NCBI RefSeq assembly: GCF_008808095.1
Contig: NZ_CP023396.1
Span: forward strand, 2,356,001-2,420,000
From: Pseudoalteromonas ruthenica
GTDB taxonomy: Bacteria > Pseudomonadota > Gammaproteobacteria > Enterobacterales > Alteromonadaceae
Direction of reading: 5' to 3'
Length of the DNA: 64,000 nt
Of this stretch, positions 28,097-36,655 are shown piece after piece. The translations under genes were made by a program, and so were the position numbers. The notes under the pieces are model-generated. The model ran no database searches. It had not been told where the DNA came from and worked only from the letters and a program-made list of their open reading frames with translations. Position 1 is the stretch's first letter. The number at the start of each line of letters is the position of its first letter.

Positions 28097-29565
28097 TATT
28101 TACCTCCTTGTTGATGCAATAACTGCTGCACCACAGTGCGGTCGCAAAACGCGAGTGTCTGCTCGCCAATGATTTGATAGTCTTCATGGCCTTTGCCGGC
28201 GATGAGCACAATGTCCTCACTGCCCGCTTGTGTAATCGCCAAGGCGATTGCCTTCGCTCTGTCCACTTCATAATGAGCTTCAATATTGGCACTGAAACCG
28301 CTTTTAATATCATCGAGTATGGTGTGTGGGTCTTCGCTGCGTGGATTATCGCTGGTCACCACAACACGGTCAGCGTACTTTTGTGCCGCCTTGGCCATTA
28401 ATGGCCGCTTACCTTTATCGCGGTCACCGCCACAACCAAACACACAGGTCACTTTACCAGGTGCGTGTTGACGCAAGGCTTGTAATGCGAGCTCTAGAGC
28501 ATCTGGGGTATGGGCATAATCCACCACACAGGTTGGCTGCTGTGGTGCACTATACGCTTGCATACGCCCGGCGATAGGCATCAAAGTTTTACAGCCAGCT
28601 AGTAACTCAGGCAGCGGATAACCAAGGCCAAGCAATGTTGCCAGTGCAGCGCACACATTATAAAGGTTAAACTCACCGAACAGTGGCAGCTCTATTTGCC
28701 CTTCTCCCCAACTACTGCTGATCTGCGCGCGTAAACCGCTTGGTAAAAACTGAACATTGCTAAAATACACATAGCGACCGAGCTCAGGGGGCAAGGTTTT
28801 ACGGCCATATACAACCAAGTCATCAAATGGATATTTTTCTAGCCACCCCTGGGCAACCGCATCGTCTTGGTTAAGCACCACCATTTTCGCATTACAATCA
28901 CGCATAAGGATCAGCTTGGCATCAGCGTAACTTTGCATATCGCCATGGTAATCTAGGTGATCGCGAGACAAGTTGGTAAACACAGCAGCGCGAAAATGGC
29001 TATTGGCAACACGGCCTTGAATAAGGCCATGCGAAGAGACTTCCATTGCCACTAACTGTTTTTGTTGTTGTTTTAACTTGGCAAAAATCTGTTGTAGCTC
29101 AACACTGCTCGGCGTGGTGTTGCTCAACGCATTCATCTGCTGGGCATCGCCCCAGCCCAACGTGCCGATTATGGCACTGCTGCGCTCACAGTACTGCGCT
29201 AAAGTAGCAATAAATGAGGTGGTAGACGATTTCCCATTGGTGCCAGTTACGCCAACCAGATCAAAGGCATTACTTGGCTCGCCGTAAAATTGCGCCGCCA
29301 ACTGCGAAAGACGCAGGCTCAGCTCATCCACGACAATAATGCGCTCATCATCACTGTTAAGTTGACAACGGCTGTCGGCAATAACCGCATTCGCTCCTGC
29401 GGCAATGGCTTGTTTAGCAAATTGTCCGCCATCCAGTTGATGGCCTTTAATAGCTACAAAGACATCGCCGCGATTGACGCGGCGGCTATCGAGCTGCAAC
29501 TCATTGACCAACTCAATGTCGGTATCTATGCCCCAAGGTGCGAGTACTTCGCGAAGATTACGCAT
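28096..29565 (-). CDS. murE: UDP-MurNAc-dipeptide--meso-diaminopimelate ligase MurE
   Basis: Adds the third stem-peptide residue. The DNPR motif in VVTSDNPRSEDP is the signature for meso-diaminopimelate rather than lysine, matching a Gram-negative wall. The P-loop is VTGTNGKSSTTSF. The frame is open from 29586, but the ATG at 29565 is preceded by AAGGAGGT at good spacing and gives the usual MRNLREVL start (489 aa); it overlaps the end of ftsI by 8 nt. Confidence 0.96.
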   Translation of the reverse strand: MRNLREVLAPWGIDTDIELVNELQLDSRRVNRGDVFVAIKGHQLDGGQFAKQAIAAGANAVIADSRCQLNSDDERIIVVDELSLRLSQLAAQFYGEPSNAFDLVGVTGTNGKSSTTSFIATLAQYCERSSAIIGTLGWGDAQQMNALSNTTPSSVELQQIFAKLKQQQKQLVAMEVSSHGLIQGRVANSHFRAAVFTNLSRDHLDYHGDMQSYADAKLILMRDCNAKMVVLNQDDAVAQGWLEKYPFDDLVVYGRKTLPPELGRYVYFSNVQFLPSGLRAQISSSWGEGQIELPLFGEFNLYNVCAALATLLGLGYPLPELLAGCKTLMPIAGRMQAYSAPQQPTCVVDYAHTPDALELALQALRQHAPGKVTCVFGCGGDRDKGKRPLMAKAAQKYADRVVVTSDNPRSEDPHTILDDIKSGFSANIEAHYEVDRAKAIALAITQAGSEDIVLIAGKGHEDYQIIGEQTLAFCDRTVVQQLLHQQGGK

Positions 29566-31381
29566 CTCCACCTCCTTCTTCTGCAAGGTTAGCGACGGGC
29601 TCTAAATCAGGTGCTACATTCAAAATACGCAGCGCATTGGACATGATCTCAGCAAATACAGGGCCAGCTGTAGCACCGCCATAGTAAACATCGCCGCCGG
29701 GTTCGTTAACCATTACCACAACCGCTAATCGCGGGTCGCTGACCGGACCAAGGCCGGCAAAATACCCCACGTATTCATCGCCATAGCCACCCGCAACCGC
29801 TTTTTTAGAAGTTCCTGTTTTAGCCGCTACACGATAACCATCCACTTTCACTTTCGAGGCCGTGCCGCCTTTTTCAAAGACGCTTTCCATCATCTCAACT
29901 ACCGCATTCACGTCTTTTTCTTTAAAGACGCGTTCACCTTGCAAAGGTTGTGGTTGTTTTAAAATCGTCAGTGGCCGAGAAATACCGCCCGAACCCAAGG
30001 TGGCATAGAAGCGCGCGAGCTGCGCGGTACTAACAGAAATGGCATAACCAAAGGATAAGGTCGCGATTTCGAAATCTGACCAGCGGCGATTTGGGTAGAA
30101 TAAGCCGCTGCTTTCGCCCACCATGCCAGTGCCGGTATCACTGCCAAAACCAACACGCTCAAATAAACCGACAAAATAGTCTTTAGGGAGATCTTGGGTG
30201 ATCTTCGCCACCCCCATATTGCTTGATACTTTGAGTATTTCTCGCAGTGACATCTCACCCCGGTTATGGGTATCTTGCACTAGACTGCCACCCACACGCA
30301 TCCACCCTGGATAAGTATCTATGGTGTCGTTCGCTTGGATGTTTCCATAGTCTAAACCAGCTAACACTGACAAAGGTTTAATGGTTGAACCCGGCTCAAA
30401 TAAATCGGTAATAGCGCGGTTACGGCGCTTATGTGGCGCTGCATCTTCTAAATTATTGGGATTAAACGAGGGACTGTTAACCATGGCTAAAATTTCGCCG
30501 GTTTTTACATCCACCACCATGGCCGAACCTGATGTTGCTTTGTAGGTGAGCACGGCTGATTTCAGCGCCTTATATGCGATAACTTGAATACGTTGATCAA
30601 TCGATAGCTCGATATTTTCTGGCTCCACGCGCTGACGCTCGTCAAGCACCGCCACTTCGCGGCCACGTGCATCCTTACGAATAGTGCGTCGTCCTTCAGT
30701 GCCCGTGAGTGCTTCATCATAGAGTTTCTCAATGCCCTCGATGCCGTGCCCATCAATATTGGTAAAGCCCAATACATGAGCGGTGATCTCTCCCGCTGGA
30801 TAATAACGTTTAGACTCGTCTAGCAGATGCACGCCTGGCAGGTTGAGTTCATCAATATAATTGGCAACCGCAGGGGTTACTTGGCGTTTTAAATAGACGA
30901 AGCGGCGGTCTTTATCGCCGGTAAGGCGCTTATCGACATGGGCACGTCCTAAACGCAATACATCGGCCAGTTCACGCCAACGCATATCTTGTTTGTAGAA
31001 CGCTTGTTTTAAATCTTTTAAGTGGGCGGGTCTGTCCAAGACATCTTGCGGGTCTTGGCCCTGCTTTTTGGTATGACTCACTACCTTCTTGCGCAGGTAC
31101 TTATCAATCGCCTTAGGGTCAGCGTAAACACTCACAACAGGTACGCTGACCGCCAACTCTTTGCCTTGACGGTCAAAGATCATACCGCGCTGCACTTGAA
31201 GCTTCTCTACTCGCACAGTGCGTTTGGCGTTCTCGCTACGCGCTTTATCCGGCTCTATCACTTGCAAATAAGCTGCACGCGCAACTAAGGTGACAAACAC
31301 CATAAGCACAGCACCGCAGACCAGCATAAACCGCCAGGTGATAAGGTTGTTACCATTGTTTTTACGCTTTGCAGCTCTCAT
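29558..31381 (-). CDS. ftsI: Septal transpeptidase FtsI (PBP3)
   Basis: Class B penicillin-binding protein that crosslinks septal peptidoglycan with FtsW. One N-terminal helix (about residues 15-40) anchors it, a pedestal domain begins with GMIFDRQGKELAVSVPV, and the transpeptidase has all three active-site motifs: S332-TIK, S387-SN-type SSN (386-388), and KTGT (521-524). At 607 aa it is slightly longer than the 588-aa E. coli protein; the C-terminal tail is acidic (NLAEEGGGDA). It overlaps ftsL by 4 nt. Confidence 0.97.
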   Translation of the reverse strand: MRAAKRKNNGNNLITWRFMLVCGAVLMVFVTLVARAAYLQVIEPDKARSENAKRTVRVEKLQVQRGMIFDRQGKELAVSVPVVSVYADPKAIDKYLRKKVVSHTKKQGQDPQDVLDRPAHLKDLKQAFYKQDMRWRELADVLRLGRAHVDKRLTGDKDRRFVYLKRQVTPAVANYIDELNLPGVHLLDESKRYYPAGEITAHVLGFTNIDGHGIEGIEKLYDEALTGTEGRRTIRKDARGREVAVLDERQRVEPENIELSIDQRIQVIAYKALKSAVLTYKATSGSAMVVDVKTGEILAMVNSPSFNPNNLEDAAPHKRRNRAITDLFEPGSTIKPLSVLAGLDYGNIQANDTIDTYPGWMRVGGSLVQDTHNRGEMSLREILKVSSNMGVAKITQDLPKDYFVGLFERVGFGSDTGTGMVGESSGLFYPNRRWSDFEIATLSFGYAISVSTAQLARFYATLGSGGISRPLTILKQPQPLQGERVFKEKDVNAVVEMMESVFEKGGTASKVKVDGYRVAAKTGTSKKAVAGGYGDEYVGYFAGLGPVSDPRLAVVVMVNEPGGDVYYGGATAGPVFAEIMSNALRILNVAPDLEPVANLAEEGGGDA

Positions 31382-31704
31382 GGGACTATTACCACTTCCT
31401 CGTCTTCACTGGTGGGGCGCTTCATATCCAACTGCTCTTTCGCTATTTGCTCGATGCGGGCATGTTGAGAATAAAACTCTTCTTCAACTAATAAGTAACG
31501 CCAGTTCAAATCTAATTCGTCCCGCTCTTGTAATAAGCGGTCTTGAGCGATCAATTTTGCTCGCGACAAATGAGTGACTTGTACTATAGCCAAGGCACTG
31601 ATAAGAATAAGAAAAAGCAGCCCCAATGTGATCTTATTGTCAAATAGTCCCCGCAAGATCTCTAACAAGAGATTTGGATGGCGATTTAGTTGTTGTTGGC
31701 TCAT
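31378..31704 (-). CDS. ftsL: Cell division protein FtsL
   Basis: A small bitopic protein of 108 residues with a transmembrane helix ([21 protein letters not shown], about 27-47) followed by a periplasmic coiled coil ([20 protein letters not shown] and on), the layout of FtsL, which pairs with FtsB and binds FtsQ. Primary sequence is poorly conserved in this family, so the call also uses its fixed place between rsmH and ftsI. It overlaps both neighbours by 4 nt. Confidence 0.94.
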   Translation of the reverse strand: MSQQQLNRHPNLLLEILRGLFDNKITLGLLFLILISALAIVQVTHLSRAKLIAQDRLLQERDELDLNWRYLLVEEEFYSQHARIEQIAKEQLDMKRPTSEDEEVVIVP

Positions 31705-32639
31705 CCCAATCTCTCAGCTACACGAAGGACGGAGCTGCGCGCACGGCTGTTGCGAGCGATTTCTTCCTCGCTCGGCTTAATGGCTTTGCCTACTGCCTTG
31801 AGCGTTAACTGTTGTTTTAATTGCTCATCGGTTAACGGCAGACCTCTAGGCATTGCCTCTCCCTTGCTCTGCTTTTTAATAAACTGTTTTACAATGCGAT
31901 CCTCTAAGGAGTGGAAAGAAATCACCACTAATCGCCCACCCGGTTTCAGTACTTTCAGAGCAGCTTGTAATGCCGTCTGTATTTCCTCTAACTCACTATT
32001 GATATAAATGCGAATAGCTTGGAATGTACGCGTTGCTGGGTGCTTATGTTTGTCTTTAACAGGCACCGCCTCATCAATCAGCTTGGCTAATTGCGCGGTT
32101 GAATTAATGTCAGTGTGGGCGCGAGTCTCGATTATTTTGGTTGCGATACGCCGAGCAAACTTTTCCTCACCGTACTTTTTAAACACGAAGACCATGTCCT
32201 CTAACTCTGCCTCTGCCAGCCACTGCGCAGCACTTCGCCCTTGAGAGGGGTCCATACGCATATCTAAGGGGCCGTCTTTCATAAAGCTAAAGCCACGTCC
32301 AGCGTCATCTAGCTGAGGTGACGACACGCCAATATCGAGCAAAATACCATCGACCTTGCCGGTAAGTCCCTGTGCTTCGGCGACTTCATCAAGACGAGAG
32401 AAACGACTGTGGGCAATATTAAAACGCGGGTCATCAGCAAAGCGTTGTGCCGCAGCGATAGCACTCGGGTCTTGATCGATGGCTTGCAAGCGCCCCTGCT
32501 CACCAAGACGAGCGAGTATTTCGCCAGAGTGCCCACCACGGCCAAAAGTCCCGTCGATATAAATACCATCAGGTTTAATGGCCAGGGCCTCTATTGTCTC
32601 CGTCATTAACACGGATATATGTTGAAAGTCTTCGCTCAT
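31701..32639 (-). CDS. rsmH: 16S rRNA (cytosine(1402)-N4)-methyltransferase RsmH
   Basis: SAM-dependent enzyme (formerly MraW) that methylates C1402 in the ribosomal decoding centre. The opening [13 protein letters not shown] and the SAM loop [16 protein letters not shown] are typical; [20 protein letters not shown] and [18 protein letters not shown] are further family motifs. 312 aa, standard length. It lies 23 bp after mraZ, the widest gap in this stretch, and overlaps ftsL by 4 nt. Confidence 0.97.
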   Translation of the reverse strand: MSEDFQHISVLMTETIEALAIKPDGIYIDGTFGRGGHSGEILARLGEQGRLQAIDQDPSAIAAAQRFADDPRFNIAHSRFSRLDEVAEAQGLTGKVDGILLDIGVSSPQLDDAGRGFSFMKDGPLDMRMDPSQGRSAAQWLAEAELEDMVFVFKKYGEEKFARRIATKIIETRAHTDINSTAQLAKLIDEAVPVKDKHKHPATRTFQAIRIYINSELEEIQTALQAALKVLKPGGRLVVISFHSLEDRIVKQFIKKQSKGEAMPRGLPLTDEQLKQQLTLKAVGKAIKPSEEEIARNSRARSSVLRVAERLG

Positions 32640-32662
32640 GCGTGTGTTCGCGCCTTTTAGAG

Positions 32663-33121
32663 TTAGAATGAAAAATCAGCGAGATCTTCATCCTGTTCAA
32701 ATTCTTGTCCTAGTTCGATAGCAATGTCATCTTGCATTTGCTGCTGCCAACGCGCCTCATCCCAAATTTCAAACTTATTCAGTTGCCCCACGAGTACGAT
32801 TTTCTTACCTAGTTGCGCATAGTCGCGTAGATGAGGAGCTAATAGCACACGGCCATTTTTATCAACTTGGTAATCCATCGCGTTCCCTAGTAGCAAGCGC
32901 TGCATGCGTTTCGCTCTGGGCTTAATGTTCGACAAACTCGCTAAGCGTTGTTCGATGACTTGCCATTCACTCAGGGGATACAGCAATAAACAGGGATCAC
33001 TTAAATTGATAGTGCAGATAATTTCGCCGCCATTATCCGCAAGCAGCTGATTCCGATACTTTGTTGGTATCGCAAATCGGCCCTTGTCATCAAGGCTGAG
33101 TGTGCTGGCGCCGCGAAACAT
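32663..33121 (-). CDS. mraZ: Division/cell wall cluster transcriptional regulator MraZ
   Basis: DNA-binding regulator made of two SpoVT/AbrB-like MraZ repeats, known in E. coli to repress its own dcw operon. It opens [21 protein letters not shown] (shown here as the first repeat) and the second repeat contains [19 protein letters not shown] start at the ATG at 33121 (152 aa, the family length); the frame is open to 33178, but that extra 19-residue lead (ending near GILF) is not conserved and would overlap the operator. Tandem GTGG(G/A) boxes upstream fit autoregulation. Confidence 0.96.
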   Translation of the reverse strand: MFRGASTLSLDDKGRFAIPTKYRNQLLADNGGEIICTINLSDPCLLLYPLSEWQVIEQRLASLSNIKPRAKRMQRLLLGNAMDYQVDKNGRVLLAPHLRDYAQLGKKIVLVGQLNKFEIWDEARWQQQMQDDIAIELGQEFEQDEDLADFSF

Positions 33122-33173
33122 AAATAAAATGCCGTCCAAGTGTTGCTGTTTTGGTTTTCGGTAATAGTGCAGA

Positions 33174-33208
33174 TCCACATTGATCCACTAAAACCCACAT
33201 TTTCCCAC
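33174..33208 (-). promoter_or_regulatory. MraZ operator: four tandem boxes
   Basis: On the minus strand the pentamers GTGGG, GTGGG, GTGGA and GTGGA occur exactly every 10 bp (their complements at 33204-33208, 33194-33198, 33184-33188 and 33174-33178). Known MraZ operators are TGGG(A/G/N)-type direct repeats with 5-nt spacers, exactly this geometry. They fall just downstream of the predicted transcription start, where bound MraZ would block expression of the dcw operon. Confidence 0.85.
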
Positions 33209-33216
33209 TGAACTAC

Positions 33217-33246
33217 AGTCTAGGGCTTGACAAGCCTTTTTGTCAA
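33217..33246 (-). promoter_or_regulatory. Promoter of mraZ / dcw operon
   Basis: A consensus TTGACA (complement of 33241-33246) is 18 bp upstream of TAGACT (complement of 33217-33222). The -35 lies in an inverted repeat CTTGACA (33226-33232) / TGTCAAG (33241-33247). Transcription would begin about 33210, immediately before the MraZ boxes. Confidence 0.65.
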
Positions 33247-33316
33247 GCAATGAAAAATCCAACAACCTCTTGCAAAGCTAGATAATATGCGGGTTTTAAG
33301 GAAGTCTATGAATTCG

Positions 33317-33331
33317 GTGGGAAAATGTGGA
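33317..33331 (+). promoter_or_regulatory. Second, oppositely oriented MraZ-type box pair
   Basis: GTGGGAAAATGTGGA on the plus strand has two GTGG(G/A) boxes 10 bp apart and is identical over its first 14 bases to the two promoter-proximal boxes of the mraZ operator read on the other strand. It lies about 110 bp from them, upstream of the mraZ -35 and 220 bp before yqjD. It could help loop or strengthen MraZ repression, or bring yqjDEK under MraZ. Confidence 0.55.
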
Positions 33332-33551
33332 TCATACTTTTACCTAGGGAATAAATGTTCATTTTTTATTCATTCCACGTGATGCCGTGATCTTCACTTT
33401 GTAAATTTTACTGCCTGAGTGCGTAAGTATTTAGTCTTACCCTCTCAATTTTATCTGCGTATGTTTTTAAGCTACTGATTTTGTTGACTTCTAATACTTG
33501 GAATGAGAGTTGCGTTAAAAACTGTGAACTGTCAGATAAAGGAGATACACC

Positions 33552-33878
33552 ATGGCAAATGCTAATACTAAGACTGCTGAACAAACGCAAAGCAACTCAG
33601 CTCACACACCCACAGCTCCAACTACTGAAAGCGCCTCTAAAGCCGCCCACGCTGCGGTAGACCAAGTGGCTCAGAAAGCGGCCACGGCGGAAGACTATGT
33701 GCGCAAACATGCTAGTGAGTCTGCCGAGACTCTACACGAGAAACGCGAAGCGTTAGAAGCGAGTTTGAAAAGCTCTGTGAGTCGCAGTCGCCGCTTTGCG
33801 CAAGAAAATCCATTGCTATGTGCGGGATTGGCATTCGCGGCAGGCATGGCCGTTACCGCTCTTATTCGCCGTAAATAA
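33552..33878 (+). CDS. yqjD: DUF883 family membrane-anchored protein (YqjD/ElaB-like)
   Basis: A 108-residue protein with a hydrophilic, Ala/Glu/Lys-rich helical body (about residues 30-75) and a C-terminal hydrophobic anchor, ENPLLCAGLAFAAGMAVTALIRRK, the hallmark of the DUF883 family (YqjD, ElaB, YgaM). In E. coli these stationary-phase proteins bind ribosomes and tether them to the inner membrane. An AAAGGAGA stands 6-7 bases before the ATG. It is the first gene of a three-gene set with the same order as E. coli yqjD-yqjE-yqjK. Confidence 0.85.
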   Translation: MANANTKTAEQTQSNSAHTPTAPTTESASKAAHAAVDQVAQKAATAEDYVRKHASESAETLHEKREALEASLKSSVSRSRRFAQENPLLCAGLAFAAGMAVTALIRRK

Positions 33879-33880
33879 TC

Positions 33881-34342
33881 ATGGCTGAAGAGCATCATGA
33901 CTCGGCTGCTGAGAACGAGCAGCATGATGAGCAATCTGCGTCTTTGACGCGGGTTGCTCAATTATTTCAAGATTACGCGCAGCGCTGGGGTGAACAAATA
34001 CAGTGCATCTTTGAGCTTGCTGCCACTGAAGCTAAAATCAGTGCCAAAGCGCTGTTATTAACTTTGGGTTTGATTGTCGCCATTGCTATGACCGCATTGG
34101 TAATTTGGTTAACCGTTGTTGGCGCCGCCGCCACGGTGCTGTACTGGTTAACACAATCAATGGCTCTGAGTATCTGTGGCTCATTAGCAGCGCAACTACT
34201 GCTGCTGTGGTGGCTAATCCGGCAAATGAAGCTTGCCTTGGCGCAAGTGAGTTTTGAACGCACCATTGCAGTAAGCAAGAAACCTTCATCTTCACAGGAG
34301 CAAACCGATGCTGACCCGTCTGATCCTGAAAAAACAGACTGA
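33881..34342 (+). CDS. yqjE: Phage holin family / DUF1469 membrane protein (YqjE-like)
   Basis: A 153-residue inner-membrane protein. A charged N-terminus (MAEEHHDSAAENEQHDEQ) leads to two hydrophobic segments, ALLLTLGLIVAIAMTALVIW and SICGSLAAQLLLLWWLIRQM region, typical of the YqjE/Phage_holin_3_6 family. The name is historical; no lysis function is implied. It starts two bases after yqjD and its end overlaps yqjK by 35 nt, so the three are one operon. Confidence 0.82.
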   Translation: MAEEHHDSAAENEQHDEQSASLTRVAQLFQDYAQRWGEQIQCIFELAATEAKISAKALLLTLGLIVAIAMTALVIWLTVVGAAATVLYWLTQSMALSICGSLAAQLLLLWWLIRQMKLALAQVSFERTIAVSKKPSSSQEQTDADPSDPEKTD

Positions 34343-34544
34343 ATATGCTGATTTACTGGCCGAGCAAGGGCAGATTCGTAAGCAGCTTATCGCTTTGGAC
34401 AAACAGCAGTTACATTACCAAGGCGGTAAGTTGATGAGCCACCCCAAAGGTGTGGCTACGGCATTTTCTGCTGGCAGTCTTACAGAGCTGCTAACCAGCC
34501 GCCCTTCTTTAAAATGGCTGCGACTGGCTCAGCTTTTAATTTAG
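34308..34544 (+). CDS. yqjK: YqjK-like small protein
   Basis: 78 residues, beginning MLTRLILKKQTEYADLLAEQ, with a basic/amphipathic N-terminal half and no clear membrane segment. It matches YqjK chiefly by position as third gene after yqjD and yqjE and by size. An AGGAGCAA precedes the ATG inside yqjE. Its TAG overlaps the stop of the convergent yqjG by three bases (shared TTAG). Function is not established. Confidence 0.7.
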   Translation: MLTRLILKKQTEYADLLAEQGQIRKQLIALDKQQLHYQGGKLMSHPKGVATAFSAGSLTELLTSRPSLKWLRLAQLLI

Positions 34545-35521
34545 CCCATAAAGCGACGGTTGTGCGGGCGACTAAAATCTAAAGCAGGCCCTTTAGGCAC
34601 TACTTGAGTCGGATTAATCATGGTGTGACTAAAATAATAGTGACGTTTAATATGCGCCATGTTGAGTGTTTCAGCCACGCCCTTAACTTGGTATAAGTCA
34701 CGCAAATAATTCGCTAAATTATCATAGCTCTCTATGGTGCGCTTATTACACTTAAAGTGGCCAAAGTAAACAGCGTCAAACCGTATCAAGGTCGTGAATA
34801 ACCGCCAATCTGCTTCAGTGAGCTCGCTGCCCACCAGGTAACGCTGACCTGCCAGCCTTCTTTCTACTTTTTCCAGAGCGCTAAATAGCGTATCAAAGGC
34901 TTGTTCGTAGGCTTGCTGTGTAGTGGCAAACCCCGTTCGATATACGCCGTTGTTGATACCGTGGTAAACCAGCTCGTTAATCGCGTCGATATCCTTGCGT
35001 AGGTGCTCAGGATAAAAGTCCAGAGTGTTGCCAGTCAGGTGGTTGAAGGCCTCATTAAACATCCGGATAATTTCCGCTGATTCATTACTCACGATACAGT
35101 TTTGTTGCTTATCCCACAGCACAGGAACAGTGACACGACCGCTGTATGTAGGATTATTGCGCGTGTACAACTGATGCATATAGTGGTAGCCAAATAATGA
35201 ATCACCCGAGCTACCCTTAGCTTGATCGAAAGTCCATCCTTGCGACAGCATATCTGGGCTCACTACCGACACATCAATATAGTCTTCAAGGCCTTTTAAG
35301 GTGCGGAAAATAAGCGTTCGATGCGCCCATGGACAGGCTAAACTTACGTATAAATGATAACGCCCTTTCTGCGCTTTAAACCCTTCCCGACCACTTGGTC
35401 CAGCACTGCCATCAGCGGTGACCCAGTTACGTAACTGCGCACTTTCTCGCTGAAATTCACCTTTGCTACTATCAGTGTCGTACCACTTGTCTTGCCACTT
35501 TCCATTCACGAGTAAACCCAT
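34541..35521 (-). CDS. yqjG: Glutathionyl-hydroquinone reductase (YqjG/ECM4 family)
   Basis: Xi-class glutathione transferase that reduces glutathionyl-hydroquinones, releasing glutathione. The N-terminal thioredoxin-like domain has the catalytic CPWAHRT motif near residue 59, the position of the active-site Cys in the class; the all-helical C-terminal domain includes ELTEADWRLFTTLIRFDAVY. 326 aa is typical. It lies 12 bp downstream of the pirin gene on the same strand and is probably cotranscribed, linking two quinone/redox-related proteins. Confidence 0.93.
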   Translation of the reverse strand: MGLLVNGKWQDKWYDTDSSKGEFQRESAQLRNWVTADGSAGPSGREGFKAQKGRYHLYVSLACPWAHRTLIFRTLKGLEDYIDVSVVSPDMLSQGWTFDQAKGSSGDSLFGYHYMHQLYTRNNPTYSGRVTVPVLWDKQQNCIVSNESAEIIRMFNEAFNHLTGNTLDFYPEHLRKDIDAINELVYHGINNGVYRTGFATTQQAYEQAFDTLFSALEKVERRLAGQRYLVGSELTEADWRLFTTLIRFDAVYFGHFKCNKRTIESYDNLANYLRDLYQVKGVAETLNMAHIKRHYYFSHTMINPTQVVPKGPALDFSRPHNRRFMG

Positions 35522-35533
35522 AAAGGTAGCCTC

Positions 35534-36373
35534 CTATTGTGATAATTGTCCGAATTGCCCGTTTTGATAATCGCGGATAGCATCCTGTAACTGGGCTTGT
35601 GTATTCATAACGAATGGACCCATGTGTGCGATCGGTTGGTGCAACGGTTCGCCCCGCAGCAGTAGTAACCCACTGGGTTGATCCGTTCTCGCAATGATGG
35701 CACTGTCGCCATCAAGCACCAGCAACTGTCCCGCCTGATACCTTTGTCCTGCAGCAGTAATTGAACCAGTGTGTATATAGGCTAGCACCCGCTCACAGCC
35801 CATAGCCGGCATCTCTAGTTGCGCCTTTGATTCGATGTTGATATCAGCAATGGCGCCGTTGCAAGCTAGGTTACTCAGAGGTGACTGCACTTGTTCAGCG
35901 TTAAGAGTCCAAGCTCCTGCCAAGGCTTTTAAATGCACTCCTTGGCTACTTATTTGCGGCAAGCCACTTTGCGCTGAGTCCTGATATTGTGGCGCATTCA
36001 TTTTGTCTTTGGCATCCATATTGAGCCAAATCTGAAAACCGTGCAGGCCTTCACTATCAGCCAGGGGCATTTCACTATGGATGACTCCTTTACCTGTACT
36101 CATCCATTGCACATCACCGGCGCGAACAGCTTTACGGTTGCCAAGATGATCGCGATGTTCAAAACCACCTTTAATAAGATAAGTAAACGTTTCAATGCCG
36201 CGATGGGGATGCGCGGGAAACCCTGCCATATAATCGTCACTATGGTCTGATTTAAGCTCATCAAGCATTAAAAAGGGATCTAGATAACGACCGTCGAAAC
36301 CTGGTACGCGGCGGATCTTAACGCCCGCCCCATCTTCAGCAGGCTGGGCATTGAGTACTTTAATAACATTCAT
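35534..36373 (-). CDS. Pirin family protein (bicupin)
   Basis: A 279-residue bicupin. The N-terminal cupin has the metal-ligand motif AHPHRGIETFTYLIKGGFEH and then GKGVIHSE, giving the three-His, one-Glu set of pirins; YhaK and YhhW are E. coli relatives, some with quercetin 2,3-dioxygenase activity. Its true substrate is unknown. It precedes yqjG by 12 bp, and the upstream gap to the divergent nuclease gene contains three inverted repeats, so regulated expression is likely. Confidence 0.88.
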   Translation of the reverse strand: MNVIKVLNAQPAEDGAGVKIRRVPGFDGRYLDPFLMLDELKSDHSDDYMAGFPAHPHRGIETFTYLIKGGFEHRDHLGNRKAVRAGDVQWMSTGKGVIHSEMPLADSEGLHGFQIWLNMDAKDKMNAPQYQDSAQSGLPQISSQGVHLKALAGAWTLNAEQVQSPLSNLACNGAIADINIESKAQLEMPAMGCERVLAYIHTGSITAAGQRYQAGQLLVLDGDSAIIARTDQPSGLLLLRGEPLHQPIAHMGPFVMNTQAQLQDAIRDYQNGQFGQLSQ

Positions 36374-36410
36374 GGTGCACCTTTAGACTTACGCTGATAA
36401 CTCGCGTTAT

Positions 36411-36493
36411 GAACCGACATAGGTTCAGTGTAGTGTGCGTTTATGGTTAGGGTAACCGGAAATATTAGCGTGCTGGATGCTAATTTTTAGCAT
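36411..36493. promoter_or_regulatory. Cluster of three inverted repeats upstream of pirin
   Basis: Three palindromic sites follow one another: GAACC/GGTTC (36411-36426, 6-base spacer), GGTTA/TAACC (36445-36457, 3-base spacer), and ATGCTAA/TTAGCAT (36477-36493, 3-base spacer). The last is a perfect 7+7 site. They lie 38-120 bp before the pirin ATG and could be operators for the pirin-yqjG unit or for the divergent nuclease gene. The regulator is unknown. Confidence 0.4.
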
Positions 36494-36655
36494 ACTGATT
36501 GAATGACCACGCTCAAGTGTTGCAACGGCGATTGACCAATCATCGCTAGCTTAAAGCGAGGTTTGAATAAATTCTTACCCTCGTCAGTTTTACTCACTAC
36601 ACTGATAGTACAGTAATAAGGGTTGTCGCTAGCATGGATGTGAGGGGGGATATGC

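Larger units (their letters stand above)
33122..33551. other. Divergent regulatory region between mraZ and yqjD
   Basis: 430 bp with no gene. It contains, from left to right, four 10-bp-spaced MraZ boxes (33174-33208), the mraZ promoter (33217-33246), a second inverted pair of MraZ-type boxes pointing the other way (33317-33331), and an inverted repeat GAATAAA (33349-33355) / TTTATTC (33365-33371). A strong AAAGGAGA precedes the yqjD ATG. I could not identify a convincing yqjD promoter. Confidence 0.6.

Noticed and set aside
33226..33247. Inverted repeat CTTGACA/TGTCAAG as a terminator
   Set aside because: It contains the mraZ -35 hexamer and lies upstream of the gene; no T-run or preceding transcript end makes termination unlikely.
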